A stretch of 64,000 bases of DNA from assembly GCA_012861695.1 (NCBI GenBank), contig JAAOOA010000399.1, positions 17,994,287 through 18,058,286 on the forward strand, read 5' to 3'. A program made the translations under genes and the position numbers. The DNA is from Trematomus loennbergii (taxonomy: Eukaryota > Chordata > Actinopteri > Perciformes > Nototheniidae). The notes under the pieces were generated by a model. The model was not told the origin of the DNA. It did no database searches and saw nothing but the letters and a program-made list of their open reading frames with translations. Below, one piece after another: positions 24,971 through 36,597 of this stretch. Each line of letters begins with the position of its first letter. Positions within the stretch are counted from its first letter, which is position 1.

Positions 24971-27929
24971 TATTGCTGATCTAGGGAGGTAGTGTGACTA
25001 AGCTAGGGGTAGATTGACTATCATAAAAGCAATTCTACTGGGGTATACAGGCAAGTTTATACTGTGATTGCATACGATGGCCCACAGATTGTTTTTTATA
25101 TACGGTGTGTTTTACTTAAGGGATGTTGAACAGCCAGAAGGTCCTTTTTGCTAAATGAACCTTGACGTCGTGCATGGTTCCGTTTTTTCACCATTTGCAA
25201 TTTCAGCGATACGAGGTATCTTTCCTGGGAGCAAGGGTAGAAATTGTTCAAAGAGATGTACGGTGAGATGTGCTATCAAATGTTGGCTATATTTAAGCTG
25301 TTCTCTTTAAAAGTAAATGTGTCTTCTCATCCTCTGACAGGCTGTAATTTACTTCCCTTTCTTTCCTACTGAAGAGCCGTGCTGTTTTTAGCATTTTCTC
25401 TGAAGGTTACTTCTATACAATCCCTCCCTCCCTCTTGCAGCACCTACGACGATTTCTGGGTTGCTTCTGGATTTGTTTTGCTTTTCTAACTCTCACAGAT
25501 ACTTAACCTTTCGCCCAGGGGGACCTGTCCCAGTTTCTGGTTCTTTTTTGGGCAGAACTTCTTTTTGAAGACTGCTCGCCCCATCAGGGAGAATAAGAAG
25601 GAAATTCAGATTAGGTTTGAAAATCTCCCGACTTCTTATCTGCCTCCCTTCATAATATCTCATAAAAGTACACTACTCTTCACTACTGTTAAGCAGTACC
25701 TCAACCACAAAAAGATAATTTATGTATCAATTAGTCCCCTCATGTTACCTTGAATTTCTGAAGAAAACTTTTGTGTTTCTTACTTGACTTTATGATGAAC
25801 GAAGAATCAAAAACGTACACAACCTGCTACTCATCTGTGCAAGTTCTACTTAAAGGAACGTATTAAATAGTAAGGTTTCAATGAAGATACATGTTTTGGG
25901 AAGTTGTGATAGGATACATAAGACTTTATATACATTAGATTTTGTTGTTGTTGTTATAGTTGGATCACTTGTACTATAGTTGATCAAACAAATGTAAGTT
26001 TTTTTTTTCCTTGACCATTGATGACATATGGGGAAAAACTTTGAAAAGTGTTCTTGAAGAGTTCAAGATACATGGTAGTCTGTGTTCGCATATCTTTTCA
26101 CAGAGTAAGCCGGACTGCTTCCTGGCAGGGCTCAGTGTCCGCTGCCACAGTGTTCTCACTCACTCTGTGTTCTCAGAGGAGAGAGCCAAATGCCCTTTGC
26201 TGCCTGCCAGTCGTACAGCGTTCTAACCACGGCCCTTCTCTGTCATTCTGTCTCTTCATTGTTCGTTCTGTCCTCCTTTTGTCTGATCCCTTTCTTAATC
26301 TCTGGGATTTAACGGCTGCTAGTGATGATGGGCTCTGGGTGTCAAGGTTATGCAACCCCGGAATTATTTCATGGGACAAATTGAGTCAGACAGGCTGAAA
26401 CTACTGCACATAGGCAGTAGGTTCAGACACATTCCTATAGGGATGGTTAGATGAGAGGGTACACTTTATATAAGAAGCTGCAGGATCAAGGATTTGTTTA
26501 AGAGAATGCTGCATGTAAGAATGCTGTTTTTTGTTCCTTGTAAATGTTTTACCAACTGTGTTTGGAACTAGTTATATAACTAAAACCTTTTTAGACCTTC
26601 CTCTTCTTCTGTTTTGGTAAACTTTGCTTTGACAGTGTCCCTTGGCTTGTGCATACAAGAGGACAGATGAGTGGCACCTGTGGCAGTGGCCTGCTCTGGC
26701 TCCGGTCCCAGGCCCGTCGGGATTCCCATAAACCCCCTTCTGTCACTAAAGACTCACTGGGTCTTGTTTCCTTTGGCACCTATAGGTGACAGACAGAGTG
26801 CAACAAATTATTGGGGGATTCAGGGAGGAGTGGCTAAGGATCCTCTTACGTACATCCATGCTAGTTGTTTTTTGTTACCCTGGAAACATCTCATATAGAC
26901 TGTCAGACCTGCTCAATGAATGTGTTGACCATCACCTCCAAACCGCTTCCCTGAAGATTCACTGGCCTTCACTGGATTCACATCAAGTAATCCAGCTGAC
27001 ATATATCCTTTTCAGTTTTGAGTTTTATGTTACTCTGTATAAACTGAAACACTACCTGATCAGACAGAGTGTGTGTTTAAAAGTAGAGTAAAGCATTTTG
27101 TATTGCTGTTGATAAGCATGCCATTAGTTGCTGTTGCTGCATACCGTGAAATATATATGACTTTACCAATAGTTACCATGATCTGAACAGCAAAATGCAG
27201 GTCTGGAGGCAAAACAAGCTCTTATCAAAGTTTGAATCCACTTTATGTTCCAGAATTCACAGTAGTACACTTGCTGCAAAAACGTCAACACTTTTTAACA
27301 GTCCTAAGGAAAGAAAATCGAGTGAAACTGTAATCTCTATTTAGACATGATCCATTCAATCTACAGTCCACCACACACCTGCATGTTAGTTATTGTTTGT
27401 CATTATAGAAAGGTGCTAGTTGTAATTTAGCTTTATACATTTATACTGAGTGTGTAAGTGTGTATACTGTATGCTAATGTACCTACTGAGTTACTCGAGA
27501 TGAGGGGTCATGAACCGTCCCTGAGGGTAAATGATGTCGTGTCCCACACAATACTGGTGACGCAGGACAATGATCTGTGGTGTATCTCCACTTTCCCTCT
27601 CTCCCCCCACAGTTTACAACGTCATCAGTCTAATAACCTTCCCCCGTCATCTGCCCACTAAATGACCTCAAACTGCAGACAGTGGCCCGTAGCACCACAA
27701 TAACAGAATGTCATTAACACATTTACAACTACCTCCTACAGTTTCGCACCAAACAGGCTGCAGTCGGACCGTGGCATCAGTAATTTCTTGTAGGGACATT
27801 TACTGCTTCCCAGCAGTTGATCTGACAAACCAATGTATCTACTGCAGAGAGTTCACACACATTCTCCTGTTGGAAATGCTTACATTTACTGTACTAACAC
27901 TATTCGTTATGCACTATTTTTTCCCCTTT
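24971..27929. other. Intergenic, no gene recognised
   Basis: No frame with support. A GC-richer patch at about 26,080-26,390 carries overlapping open frames on both strands (up to 116 codons). I find no splice signals or recognisable protein there and treat them as chance. Confidence 0.4.
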
Positions 27930-28050
27930 TTTTAATTGTATTATTGTTTTATGTGGCATTGTTGGAGGAGCTCGGGTCGTATTACTTTCATCGCCATAAC
28001 TACACTGTAGCTACTGTGCATATGACAATAAAGCCTTTGAATCTTGATAC
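27930..28050 (+). mobile_element. Possible LINE 3' end
   Basis: The run TTGTTGGAGGAGCTCGGGTC, then CACTGTAGCTACTGTGCATA and GACAATAAAGCCTTTGAATC, resembles 3' ends of fish non-LTR elements that finish with ACAATAAAG and a short tandem tail. Decayed and only moderately convincing. Confidence 0.35.
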
Positions 28051-28683
28051 CTGGAAACATGTAGACCTAGTTTCTAGGAGTTAAGGAAATTATCTAGGGA
28101 TGGGATTTAAGCAAAAGGATATTTACATTTAGGACAGAATAATTAGCAATTATGACACTACATTTAGTAAGGAAAGAGTGGCTTTGTTTCATCTGACAAT
28201 AATTTATCAGCTATAGATTTTTGGAATTAGATTTATTATATAAATGCCTGCATAGTTTCAGCCAGGTGATGCTACTTCTGTTATTATGTTTATTTATATG
28301 CATTTATTTTATTTATATCTGAATTCCTAATATCATACTCACAGTCACAGCATTATAATACAGCTATTTGGTTTTGTGATATACAATTTATTTTAATAAT
28401 ATATTTAATTTACATGTTAATATTCTGTACCGAACAACATTTGTTCACATCCACCTTGTCAGGATTGTTTTGGGGGCTTTCCATCTCAGCTGCCTCTGTA
28501 TCTTAATGTCTGTCTGGTATTTTTCCACTGATCTTTTTAAACTCACATGAGGTGTTGGCTCCTCAGTGACAGTGGCTCAGGTTGTTTTGGTCTGAGCACT
28601 TACCCTTCATCCTGCATTCTTCTGCCTTCCTTCACGTTATCACAGACTGCAGTGCTCACTTGGCTCGGAAAATTCCACACTGC
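28051..28683. other. Intergenic, no gene recognised
   Basis: AT-rich and without identifiable features. Confidence 0.45.
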
Positions 28684-28695
28684 AGCAAAGAGAGG

Positions 28696-28699
<4 letters not shown>

Positions 28700-28780
<81 letters not shown>
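28700..28780 (+). repeat. (GA)n microsatellite
   Basis: About 80 bp of pure AG/GA dinucleotide, preceded by a few GGGA units. It causes long Arg-Glu and Ser-Leu open frames that are not genes. Confidence 0.95.
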
Positions 28781-28785
<5 letters not shown>

Positions 28786-29720
28786 GTGGGTTGAAGGAGG
28801 GGAAACAATCGATGATTTGATTTTCTTCTTAATATGTCGTGGAAGGAGAGACATGTTTGCACCACTTTTATTGATGCAAACACTGCAAGAGGATAAGTGA
28901 GACCGAGGAAGGATACGGGAGACAATGGAAAGTAGCTCAAAGCTAAATCCGGCATATTTACGCTTGAAATATTTAATGTTTTAACTTTAAGTGTTCATTA
29001 ATGTGCAATGTCCCTGCCAAATCCCTGACTGACGCATTAAATGTTCAACTATTTAGTGATGTTTCACCATTAGCTATGTAAATCCAGCTATTTAACATTA
29101 TAAATTGTATAAATGTATCAAAGTAACCTCTGCAGAAACATGCAGAAAACATGCATCATCATCATGTGCAGTGGGAATAAGTATGAAAACAGTGCAGTAC
29201 CCCAATAATACTGCTTAAAGCCGGCTCCCACAAACAAACTCAAGCTGCAGCATCAATCCACACCCCCACCCATATACATATACTACTATACTGATGCTAA
29301 AGCTGCTTCCTCACTCAAATGCATGTCTTTTACTTTATTGTATCAAACTGCTAATGATTATTGCAAGTTAGCAGTTTAAATACATCACCACCACAATAAG
29401 ATTAACAATTTTGTAGCCACATGGGCCAAATACAGTAGGTCAATGGAAACATTGACATATTGTCACTGGTTAATCTGTTGTGGTAAACATGTTAGCAAAC
29501 ATTGCTTATGTAAACATCCACCAATTACAAAGCAACGTTATCATTCATGTGGAGTCATGTTTCGGTCCACTTGGTATATTATATGGAATAAACGTCAACA
29601 AGTGAACAGGGAGTTCTTTGAGCTATTTTGCTCCAAACAGCTGCCTGCTGCAGCTGAAAACCTAATATGAGAGCCATGAGAGAGTGATACAGATCAGTCA
29701 AATCTTCGCCTGAAAAAGCA
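28781..29720. other. Intergenic, no gene recognised
   Basis: No supported gene or repeat identified. Confidence 0.45.
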
Positions 29721-29958
29721 GTCTATCACTGTTGTCTTCGGGTCAAATCTGACCGATTTACTACGTTCATCAATTATAACTTTTTGTTTTACATTCGATT
29801 GCATTAAGGCTTTATGATATCCTTCACAGTAGACATTTGAACATATACAATTGCTGATCACCACTTTCGTTGAATTTTGGACGATTTAGTCAACTTTGTA
29901 ACACCCATGGTGTTCCCGGCATAAAGAAAAGGAATTAGTAACCATCCGGATCAGATAA

Positions 29959-29977
29959 ACACACACACACACACACA
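29959..29977 (+). repeat. Short (CA)n at left junction of the duplicated block
   Basis: About nine CA units immediately before the copy-2 block. Together with the longer CA tract on the other side they bracket the inserted segment. Confidence 0.85.
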
Positions 29978-30474
29978 TGGTGGGAACAGCTCTCTGAACC
30001 CACCTGCCTTTGTTAGAGAGCTCACAGTGAAGACAAATGAGGAAGGGGATGACATGTGACAGGGGTCCCAGGCTGAATTCGAACCCAGTATATCATGCAT
30101 AATGTGATGGACTCTGAAGTACAATGGGTTTAATATTAGAGCTATTTCATAAACCCATTCGTAATCATTGTATTTGAGTATTTCAGCTTTAGACAGTCTG
30201 ACATATATAACACATAATTATCCCGTTCAAACAACCTCTCACCCTCCACTGTAGAAACAATAACTATTACTTAGAACTGCATAAGCTTTTCTACGTACTG
30301 CTCTTTCTCTCTGTCTTCCTATAGCTTATGTAAGAAGAGGATCTCTGGCAGCACATGTCAACAGAGTCACTGCCTGTACTTACTTTTGATACGTCTCCTT
30401 GTGGTGATGTTGCAGGGGTTCTAGGTCAGATAAGCTGTGCTGACACCCGCTCGCCACAGAAGATAAATGCCTGA
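29978..30474 (+). repeat. Copy 2 of a 497-bp exact duplication
   Basis: Identical to 23,878-24,374 over its length, beginning at a shared TGG and ending at CTGAA just before a CA tract. It lies within a transposon, so copy 1 is more likely the original site. Confidence 0.9.
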
Positions 30475-30479
30475 AACAA

Positions 30480-30560
30480 ACACACACACACACCACACAC
30501 ACACACACACACACAACACACACACACCACACACACACACACACACCACACACACACACA

Positions 30561-30611
<51 letters not shown>

Positions 30612-30637
30612 ACACACACACACACACCACACACACA

Positions 30638-30702
<65 letters not shown>
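30480..30702 (+). repeat. (CA)n microsatellite with CC interruptions
   Basis: About 220 bp of CA repeats broken by CACACCACAC and AACACAC units. It occupies the same position relative to the duplicated block as the pure tract at 24,376-24,647, but the two tracts differ in purity. Confidence 0.95.
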
Positions 30703-30703
<1 letters not shown>

Positions 30704-30969
30704 TTCCGCTCTTATGTGCCCATCCCCCACATGGATCACATCTGGCACACGCAATACATGTTCAGTGTCTATTCTTTGTATATTTACTGCAGTTGTTCAT
30801 GTATACCAGTAGTCTGATACAACATTTACAGTTTGAAAGGGTGTTAAATGAAATGTGGTGATGATTAATGGTTTTTGTGTTAATGTAATAGCAGTTAAAA
30901 CAGGACCGGTCAAATTTGACCGCGAACACCAAAGTAAGGGGGGGGAAACGAAGGCAATAGGAGGGTTAA

Positions 30970-31762
30970 AACAAACCATCGTTAAAGTGAGGGAAAATAC
31001 AGATTCAATTAAAAATAATTGTGTACATAATGCCGTTTGAGATATTGTTATTGCAAAAATATTGATTAAAGCCACTTTAAAATATCCTGTATTCAAAGTA
31101 TTTTTTAATACACAACAAACTCAATGTACACAAACTCAAACAGACTAGACACCAATGTCACACAGATGTCAACACTTAGGGCCAAGTGCCACAAAACAGA
31201 CGTCACATTGTTACAAATCCATCAAACTGCCTGAGGGATCTGTTCCATACAGATTGATTTAAAAAACGGTCTAATGCAATATTGAACAACATCCCAGTGT
31301 TCAGAAGGAACAACAAGTAGTTAGAGCATTGGGGAAAATGGTGACCCATGTGCTTCTCAAAGTCTTAGATTCAGTTCACATTTTGGGACACTTTTTTCAT
31401 GATGAAGCCAATGAATACGTTTATACCATTGCAGTTTATTGTAGTGCTGTTTGAGGCCTCGCTTAGTTTGCAAAGTGTGCTGCATGTGCAATCAGGTCAG
31501 ACGTTTGAGTCAGGTGTCTTAGGGGAGAATAATACACTTTTTCAAATGGAAATATAAAGCAGGTACGGGTCAAAATGAGTAAGTTCTTATAAAACAAATT
31601 AAAATAGACTCAATTCAACTACAGAAAGAAACAAAAAGGTAAAAAGGGACTTCACATGAATAAATAGACACAGAATAACACATAAGCTGAAGTACAATAG
31701 TAGTTAAACTGGATTTTGGAATTGTGGAGAAAGTATTCTGCTCCGGAACTCCAGAATGTGAA
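30970..31762. other. Intergenic, no gene recognised
   Basis: AT-rich, with no supported feature. Confidence 0.45.
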
Positions 31763-32352
31763 CTGAATAGTAGAGATGGCAAATCCAGATCCTTTTACGG
31801 ACTCAGGGTCTTCTGAGTCAGTCATTGAAGAGATCCGGATCATACGAGTCATTTGAGTCATATGAGTCAGCATCACCAAGACCGTAGAAATCCTATCGGT
31901 GAAACGGTGTATTTTGCTTTAATAAAAAATGTTGATCACAAAAAAAAGGGTTATTTTGCGATTTGGCAAATCTGAGTCTGCTGTTGACTCGTGCATGAGG
32001 ACGAGTCTGCTGGATCTCTGGATCTGCTGCTATATACGGCTCCGAGTCCGCACGAGTCTGCTCTGCTGTGTGTTGCACAGTGAGTCAGGATTTGCGAATC
32101 TGCGAATCTGCGAATCTGCGAGTCTGCTGTTGACTCGTGCATAATATAGCGCGGGAGCCGGGTGCTGGAGGAGGGGCGATGCTCGTGCACATGACGAGTA
32201 TGGATCGCTGGATCTTAATTTGTACGTCACACCAAGTGTGGGACTCAAGGACTCGGGTTGATGGAGAGGGGAGACTCGTCACGACCAGCTCATTTCTAGG
32301 ATCCGGGTTAATGATCCGGATGAATCAGGACTCGCCCATCTCTACTGAATAG
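31763..32352. mobile_element. hAT-like non-autonomous element with perfect 8-bp target duplication
   Basis: CTGAATAG at 31,763-31,770 and again at 32,345-32,352 flanks a 574-bp unit. Its ends are inverted: TAGAGATGGCAAATCC on the left and, read in reverse, TAGAGATGGGCGAGTCC on the right. An 8-bp duplication is the hAT hallmark. The interior has no transposase but repeats GAGTCTGCTGTTGACTCGTG twice (about 31,975 and 32,119) and has a small array of GCGAATCT units near 32,095-32,120. Short open frames inside are not genes. Confidence 0.8.
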
Positions 32353-32432
32353 CATGGCAGTAGACTGCTACTAATTTTCCCTATGCAACCTGAAGAGTAA
32401 AAGGGTCAAGTCCGTCAGAAAGCAATGACTGT

Positions 32433-33238
32433 AATGCTGCGTTCACACCGGACGCGATGCGAATATTCGCTTCGCTCTAATCGCTCCTATCGCATCGCTC
32501 TAAACGCTGGAGTTTCACCGCGGCTGCCAGCTGTGTTTACTCGCATCATTCAAACAAGACGCGCTGGCTCGGGAGCTACAACTACAACAAATGAACATAT
32601 TTTACCGTGATTAAATTGTAATACACGTTTCTAAATGATGCCGAAGTAACAACATACTGATACCGGTTAGTAACAACCATGAATTAATGCTTTGACAAGT
32701 CTGCAGACAGACGGCAGGCAAAACACCTTTTAAAATGCTTGTTTTCTGAATGAAGATCGGGTCGACCAGGCTAAGCTAACGTTGTATATGCTCATTCCAC
32801 ACTCATAACAACAGCCTACAGACATAAATAAAGCAGCGACTGTATTCGCCATGGCACAGACAGTCTGTGGTTTGTACTTGTTTAACTTTTGTCCAGTTTC
32901 TGAACAGATATGAGGAGCTGTGAGCTCTGTGTGCTAACTGCTAACAGCTAACGGCTGATGTTGTGTGGTTGAACGTCAGTGACGGCGGCTGAGATCCTCA
33001 CCGCTGATTGGCTTCCGCGAGAACGCGTCACGTGAATTTGACGCTCGAGTTGAAAAAATTGAACTCTCGCGTTTAACGCGGCACCGTTCAATCGCCTCAA
33101 TCGCGTGATTCGCGCCGCGTCCACCGCTTCATGCGCGCCGTCGGAGCGAATTCACGTCTGTCCGCGTCTCTGCATTGACTTTACATGTAATCGCGCCGCC
33201 CCCAAACATCGCATCGCGTCCGGTGTGAACGCAGCATT
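32433..33238. mobile_element. MITE with long GC-rich terminal inverted repeats
   Basis: The left end ATGCTGCGTTCACACCGGAC and the reverse complement of the right end are the same over about 30 bases. TA lies outside each end, consistent with a TA target duplication. The sequence between is rich in CG and in words such as TCGCATCG and carries no transposase. This terminal motif is common in fish genomes. Confidence 0.75.
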
Positions 33239-33330
33239 AGTGTAAGCCTTACACAACACTGTAAGGATTAGTAACATGTATTGTGTTTATGTGATGACAT
33301 TTGGAGATGTTTAAACCTAATGAGAAAATG

Positions 33331-33425
33331 TGTTAGCATTCGCGCTAGAATTTGCATTAGCATTCGCGCTAGCGTTAGCATACACGGTAGCGTTAGCATA
33401 CATGCTAGCGTTAGCCATACTAGCC
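33331..33425 (+). repeat. Short minisatellite built on GTTAGCATACATGCTAGC-like units
   Basis: Five or so degenerate units alternate CATTCGCGCTAG, CATACACGGTAG and CATACATGCTAG with GCGTTAG spacers. It begins about 90 bp to the right of the preceding MITE. Confidence 0.7.
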
Positions 33426-33949
33426 TGTATACATGCTTATTGCACAGCTAGCATTAGCTATATTTACCTTGTTTACACTTAGCGGTCCTATGTTTTAATC
33501 TGTGTATGTTACACTTGCATGTATGAGATCATTAAGTGCCTTGTAACTTCCTTTTTTTTATAGTTTCACTCCATTTGAATGTCAGTGGACTGCAAATAAG
33601 TCAATAAAGGAGCATGGCTGCTCATTCCCTGGCTCTCAAAAGAGTTTGGCTGGCTGTTTAATCTATGTTCACACTGAGACAGTACAACACATAGAGAGAA
33701 CAGTACACCTATTGTGTAAGTACATACAAGCAGGTCACACAGTATGATCACAAATACATAAACTCTGACATGTTTTGGTATGTGTCTGAACCTCTCTTTA
33801 GCGGTTCATTAATAAAACAGACAGTTCAACGTGAGCCTACTTTGTTCATGTGCTGTTGAGGTTAATTTCAGTAGTTGTGTGCTATAATGTATTTACAACG
33901 TGTGAAGAGGAGGCAACTTTAGAATAGGAAACCTGTTCAGGTCAATTAG
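33426..33949. other. Intergenic, no gene recognised
   Basis: No supported feature. Confidence 0.4.
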
Positions 33950-34115
33950 AGTCAAACTACTAGCTTATTGGTTATGAACAAGACTTCACTTTAAAATAGG
34001 GAACATATTCTTAGATATAAATACCTAATTCGAGTCAAACTACTAGCTTATTGTTTATGAACAAGACTTCACTTTAAAATAGGGAACATGTTCTTAAATA
34101 TAAATACCAAATTTT
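33950..34115 (+). repeat. 83-bp direct tandem repeat, two copies
   Basis: AGTCAAACTACTAGCTTATT starts at 33,950 and again at 34,033, and the sequence runs parallel for the full period through AAGACTTCACTTTAAAATAG. A more degenerate part-copy may precede it near 33,910. It leads directly into the repeat that hosts the nested TTAA element. Confidence 0.75.
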
Positions 34116-34990
34116 GAGTTTATTTAGACACAATTAACACTTATAGTTTCATGTATTGTTACATAAGAATAGATCATATTTGTTAAGTGTTATTATGGGA
34201 GACTTACTATTCTTGTGGTACTACTGCCTTATTAGGCCCATATTGAGCAGAGCATAATAAGACCAAAACTCATGTACAACAACTTCCTTACTTGCAATAA
34301 ATAAGGACTAATTAGAGGGTTATTGAGGAAAAACTCTCAACTAATGGCTTATTACTTGTAGAATATGGTCATGTAGAATAAGGCATTAATAAGTGTTTTA
34401 TAATGACTAATAAAGAGCCAATATACTGCTAATATGCATGTTAATTAACAACTAGTTGATGGTTAATTTCTGTACCTTAAAGTGGACCTATCATGCTATA
34501 TTTGAATAATATAGTGTAGGACCATACCTATATAAGGCATATTTATACTTTTTTTTTTCAAAATACCAAACAGATCATGCATTTTAGCCATGCCTCATTT
34601 TGCTCAATTTGACCATTTCTAGCTCTGTTTTTGTAAGGGCAGATTCAGTGAGAACAGTACCATCTACTGGCCTGGCATATGTACTACAGCGTCTCCAGCG
34701 CTTTCGAACGGCAATGGCCGTGGCTGTCTCCTCCTGATTGGTGGAGTTGGCCCAATAGCCGTAGCGCCACTGTCCTGACATCAGGACAGTGTTCAAATCT
34801 GGATCAGTTTTTATCAGATCCATTGCAGCCCTTTTTTAGAGATTTGGGTATGGAGGAAAATAGAGAGGGTTGTGTTTTCTGACACTTGGTGAGTTCCCTG
34901 GAACACCGGGGACACATATTCATGTATAAAAGACGTACAAAAGTGCATTTTGCATGATAGGTCACCTTTAATATAAAGTGTTACCCTCTC
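34116..34990 (+). mobile_element. Dispersed AT-rich repeat, split by a nested TTAA element
   Basis: The AT-rich stretch with GTTTTATAATGACTAATAAA, AGAGCCAATATACTGCTAAT and ATATGCATGTTAATTAACAA resembles a fish repeat that ends in TAAAGTGTTACC. That ending is present at 34,974-34,985, but only after the nested element 34,481-34,967 is removed. Its left boundary was not found. Confidence 0.45.
34477..34971. mobile_element. TTAA-flanked MITE, complete
   Basis: TTAA occurs at 34,477-34,480 and at 34,968-34,971. Between them lies a 487-bp element whose ends are inverted: AGTGGACCTATCATGC on the left and, in reverse, AGGTGACCTATCATGC on the right. There is no transposase. The right end is shared with the fragment at position 1 of the window. 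TTAA specificity suggests a piggyBac or Kolobok relative. Confidence 0.8.
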
Positions 34991-35574
34991 TTCTTGTCTC
35001 GTCTCTGGGTGTGTGTTTGAATCTATCGTGCTGACTCACTGACTGCACCGATTTGATTGGCTGAGTAGCGTCACCTCCTTAAAACATTAAACAATAACTT
35101 TTTAAAACCTTTTTATCTTTATGTTTTAAACATTTTTAACATGTTTAACATTGTGGATAAATCCTTATATGCTCCCGGCAACACACTGAACGTCAACTTT
35201 GCCTCCTTATTACACTCACCCCTACTTTAGTGGGAACAATGAGTCTGCGTCTTTGATGCACACAGGCGGATGATGCAGGGATGCAATGTAGACAGGAATA
35301 AACGCAGATCATCCTCTGGCTGCAGCCTTGACCGGTACTTGCTTTTGACCAAAGTAAGTATTTTTAAAATATCCCGCTGACGACCGGCTGTTCTGTGATT
35401 CTCCAGAACACACAGATGGCCAGTCCGCCCCTGCCAGGACCGGTCCATGAAATCCTAGCTTCAAATAATCGTGGTCATACTTCCTCCGTTTTCTGCCAGA
35501 CGCTGTCCCCTCTCTCACTTTAGGTAACTTCACTAAAAATCTATCCAAGTTGCCACTCGCATAAAGTTGGCTGA
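34991..35574. other. No gene recognised; possibly part of a decayed hAT element
   Basis: Minus-strand open frames of up to 79 codons contain no motif I recognise. The segment may belong to the hAT-like element whose end is at 35,693, but the opposite terminus was not found. Confidence 0.35.
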
Positions 35575-35693
35575 AGTTAACTAGCTAGATTTCACTGTTT
35601 CTCATTATTTTTTTCTCACGCTGCGCCTCCCCTGAAGCTCTCTGGCGCCCCCCCCCCCCCGGGGAGGCGCGCCTCACACTTTGAAAACCGCTG
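35575..35693 (-). mobile_element. hAT-like terminus next to a coiled-coil exon
   Basis: Read on the minus strand, this edge starts CAGCGGTTTTCAAAGTGTG and continues with GAGGCGCGCCTCCCC and a C/G run. That is a terminal sequence I associate with fish hAT elements. TTCTAGAC next to it could be the target duplication, but no matching left copy was seen. It ends 25 bp before the coiled-coil open frame and may have removed that gene's upstream exons. Confidence 0.4.
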
Positions 35694-35718
35694 TTCTAGA
35701 CAACACCTCATTGCTGAG

Positions 35719-36243
35719 ATGGAGCTTGTCCATACTTTATCTAAACTGACCACAGAGGAGAGAAAGGTGGAGGTCAGAAGACAAATGTATGTGGAGCTCA
35801 AAGCAGTGGAGATGGAGCGCAGACAAACAGCTGCTCTGGAGACCCTGGCAAAAAGTGAGAGGGACAGAGAAGAGACTCAAAAAGTCACAGAAAGTCTCAA
35901 GAAAGCAAGCATGGAGACAGACAGGAGGAGGCAGGAGGCCCCAAAGGAAAGACAGCAGAACCAGTTGAAGCAAGAGAGGCTTCAGTGGCAACAGATGATG
36001 CTGAAGGGAGTCAAAGGCCCAACTCACAACTTCCTCGCTCTGAATGAAGAGCAGGAGAAGAGACGAGAGGATGCTGACATCCTGACCCCCGACCTGAAGT
36101 CACCTCAGAGAAAGAAGAAAACTCTCCACAACAACTGGGTTGCAGAGAAAGAAATGTACAGTAGGCCTGTCGTTGATGACGCCACCTATCTCCTGTTTGC
36201 TGCCAAACCAAACCCAAAGTCTGATGGTTGGGGTGTTGTGTAA
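35719..36243 (+). pseudogene. Coiled-coil protein exon, copy 1 of a duplicated gene remnant
   Basis: An open frame of 174 codons, rich in Glu, Lys, Arg and Gln, predicts a long coiled coil over roughly residues 10-105 (for example EERKVEVRRQMYVELKAVEM). It ends with a segment reading NNWVAEKEMYSRPVVDDATY and then NPKSDG. The frame is also open just upstream, from TTCTAG at about 35,694-35,699. A phase-1 splice donor would fall after GATG at 36,226, but here the site is GTTGGG, a weak donor, and without splicing the frame stops at 36,243. A partial second copy of the 3' part of this exon lies at 36,598-36,693. I do not recognise the parent gene. The length and bias of the frame argue for real coding origin. 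Confidence 0.55.
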
Positions 36244-36431
36244 ATGTAATCCGTTACACTGAAAAAACTTTATTTAAATGTTTTGTGTCAACAGATTTGA
36301 CATAACTGTAATAAGTTTACGTTATGTCTTTACATGTAATCCGATACTGTGTGTGTCATATTCCTCTACTGTGGGCTTGTGTTTAACTTTTAATTAACAT
36401 GCAAGTCAACTTTATCTTGTTTTATCAAAAG

Positions 36432-36511
36432 GAAAAACAGCTGAGGTCAAAGAGACCTTGCAGTCCATGCAGAAGGACAGACTCTCAGTTGGACCCTGGG
36501 TTGGAAAGTAG
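36432..36511 (+). pseudogene. Next exon of the coiled-coil remnant, copy 1, internally deleted
   Basis: This block matches 38,000-38,092. It is in phase 1 after an AAAAG acceptor and reads GKTAEVKETLQSMQKDRLSV before hitting TAG at 36,509-36,511. Relative to copy 2 about 170 bases are missing between GGAAAGTA and GATTTCA, and this deletion creates the stop. The following 80 bases match the 3' flank of copy 2, so the exon was longer before the deletion. Confidence 0.55.
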
Positions 36512-36597
36512 ATTTCAATTACATTATTGTTATTTACCTTGTTTCTTTGTTTTCTTTATTGGCTTTTCATTAGTAAAAAAAGTGTTGAACAAGAACA

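Larger units (their letters stand above)
29724..30965 (+). mobile_element. Non-autonomous TTAA-type DNA transposon containing a foreign 497-bp block
   Basis: The left end CACTGTTGTCTTCGGGTCAA and the right end read in reverse (CCCTCCTATTGCCTTCG) are diverged inverted repeats. TTAA (30,966-30,969) follows the right end. The left third (to about 29,930) is homologous, in inverted orientation, to the element at 36,775-37,966. The centre holds copy 2 of the 497-bp duplication, flanked on both sides by CA repeats, which is not part of the related element. TTAA targets and such ends fit piggyBac-like or Kolobok-like non-autonomous elements. No transposase frame is present. Confidence 0.65.

Noticed and set aside
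26011..26398. Overlapping frames on both strands suggesting an exon
   Set aside because: No consistent frame, splice signals or similarity to a known protein. The patch is merely poorer in stops.
31929..32352. Cluster of 61-79-codon frames on both strands
   Set aside because: All fall within the hAT-like element and its internal repeats.
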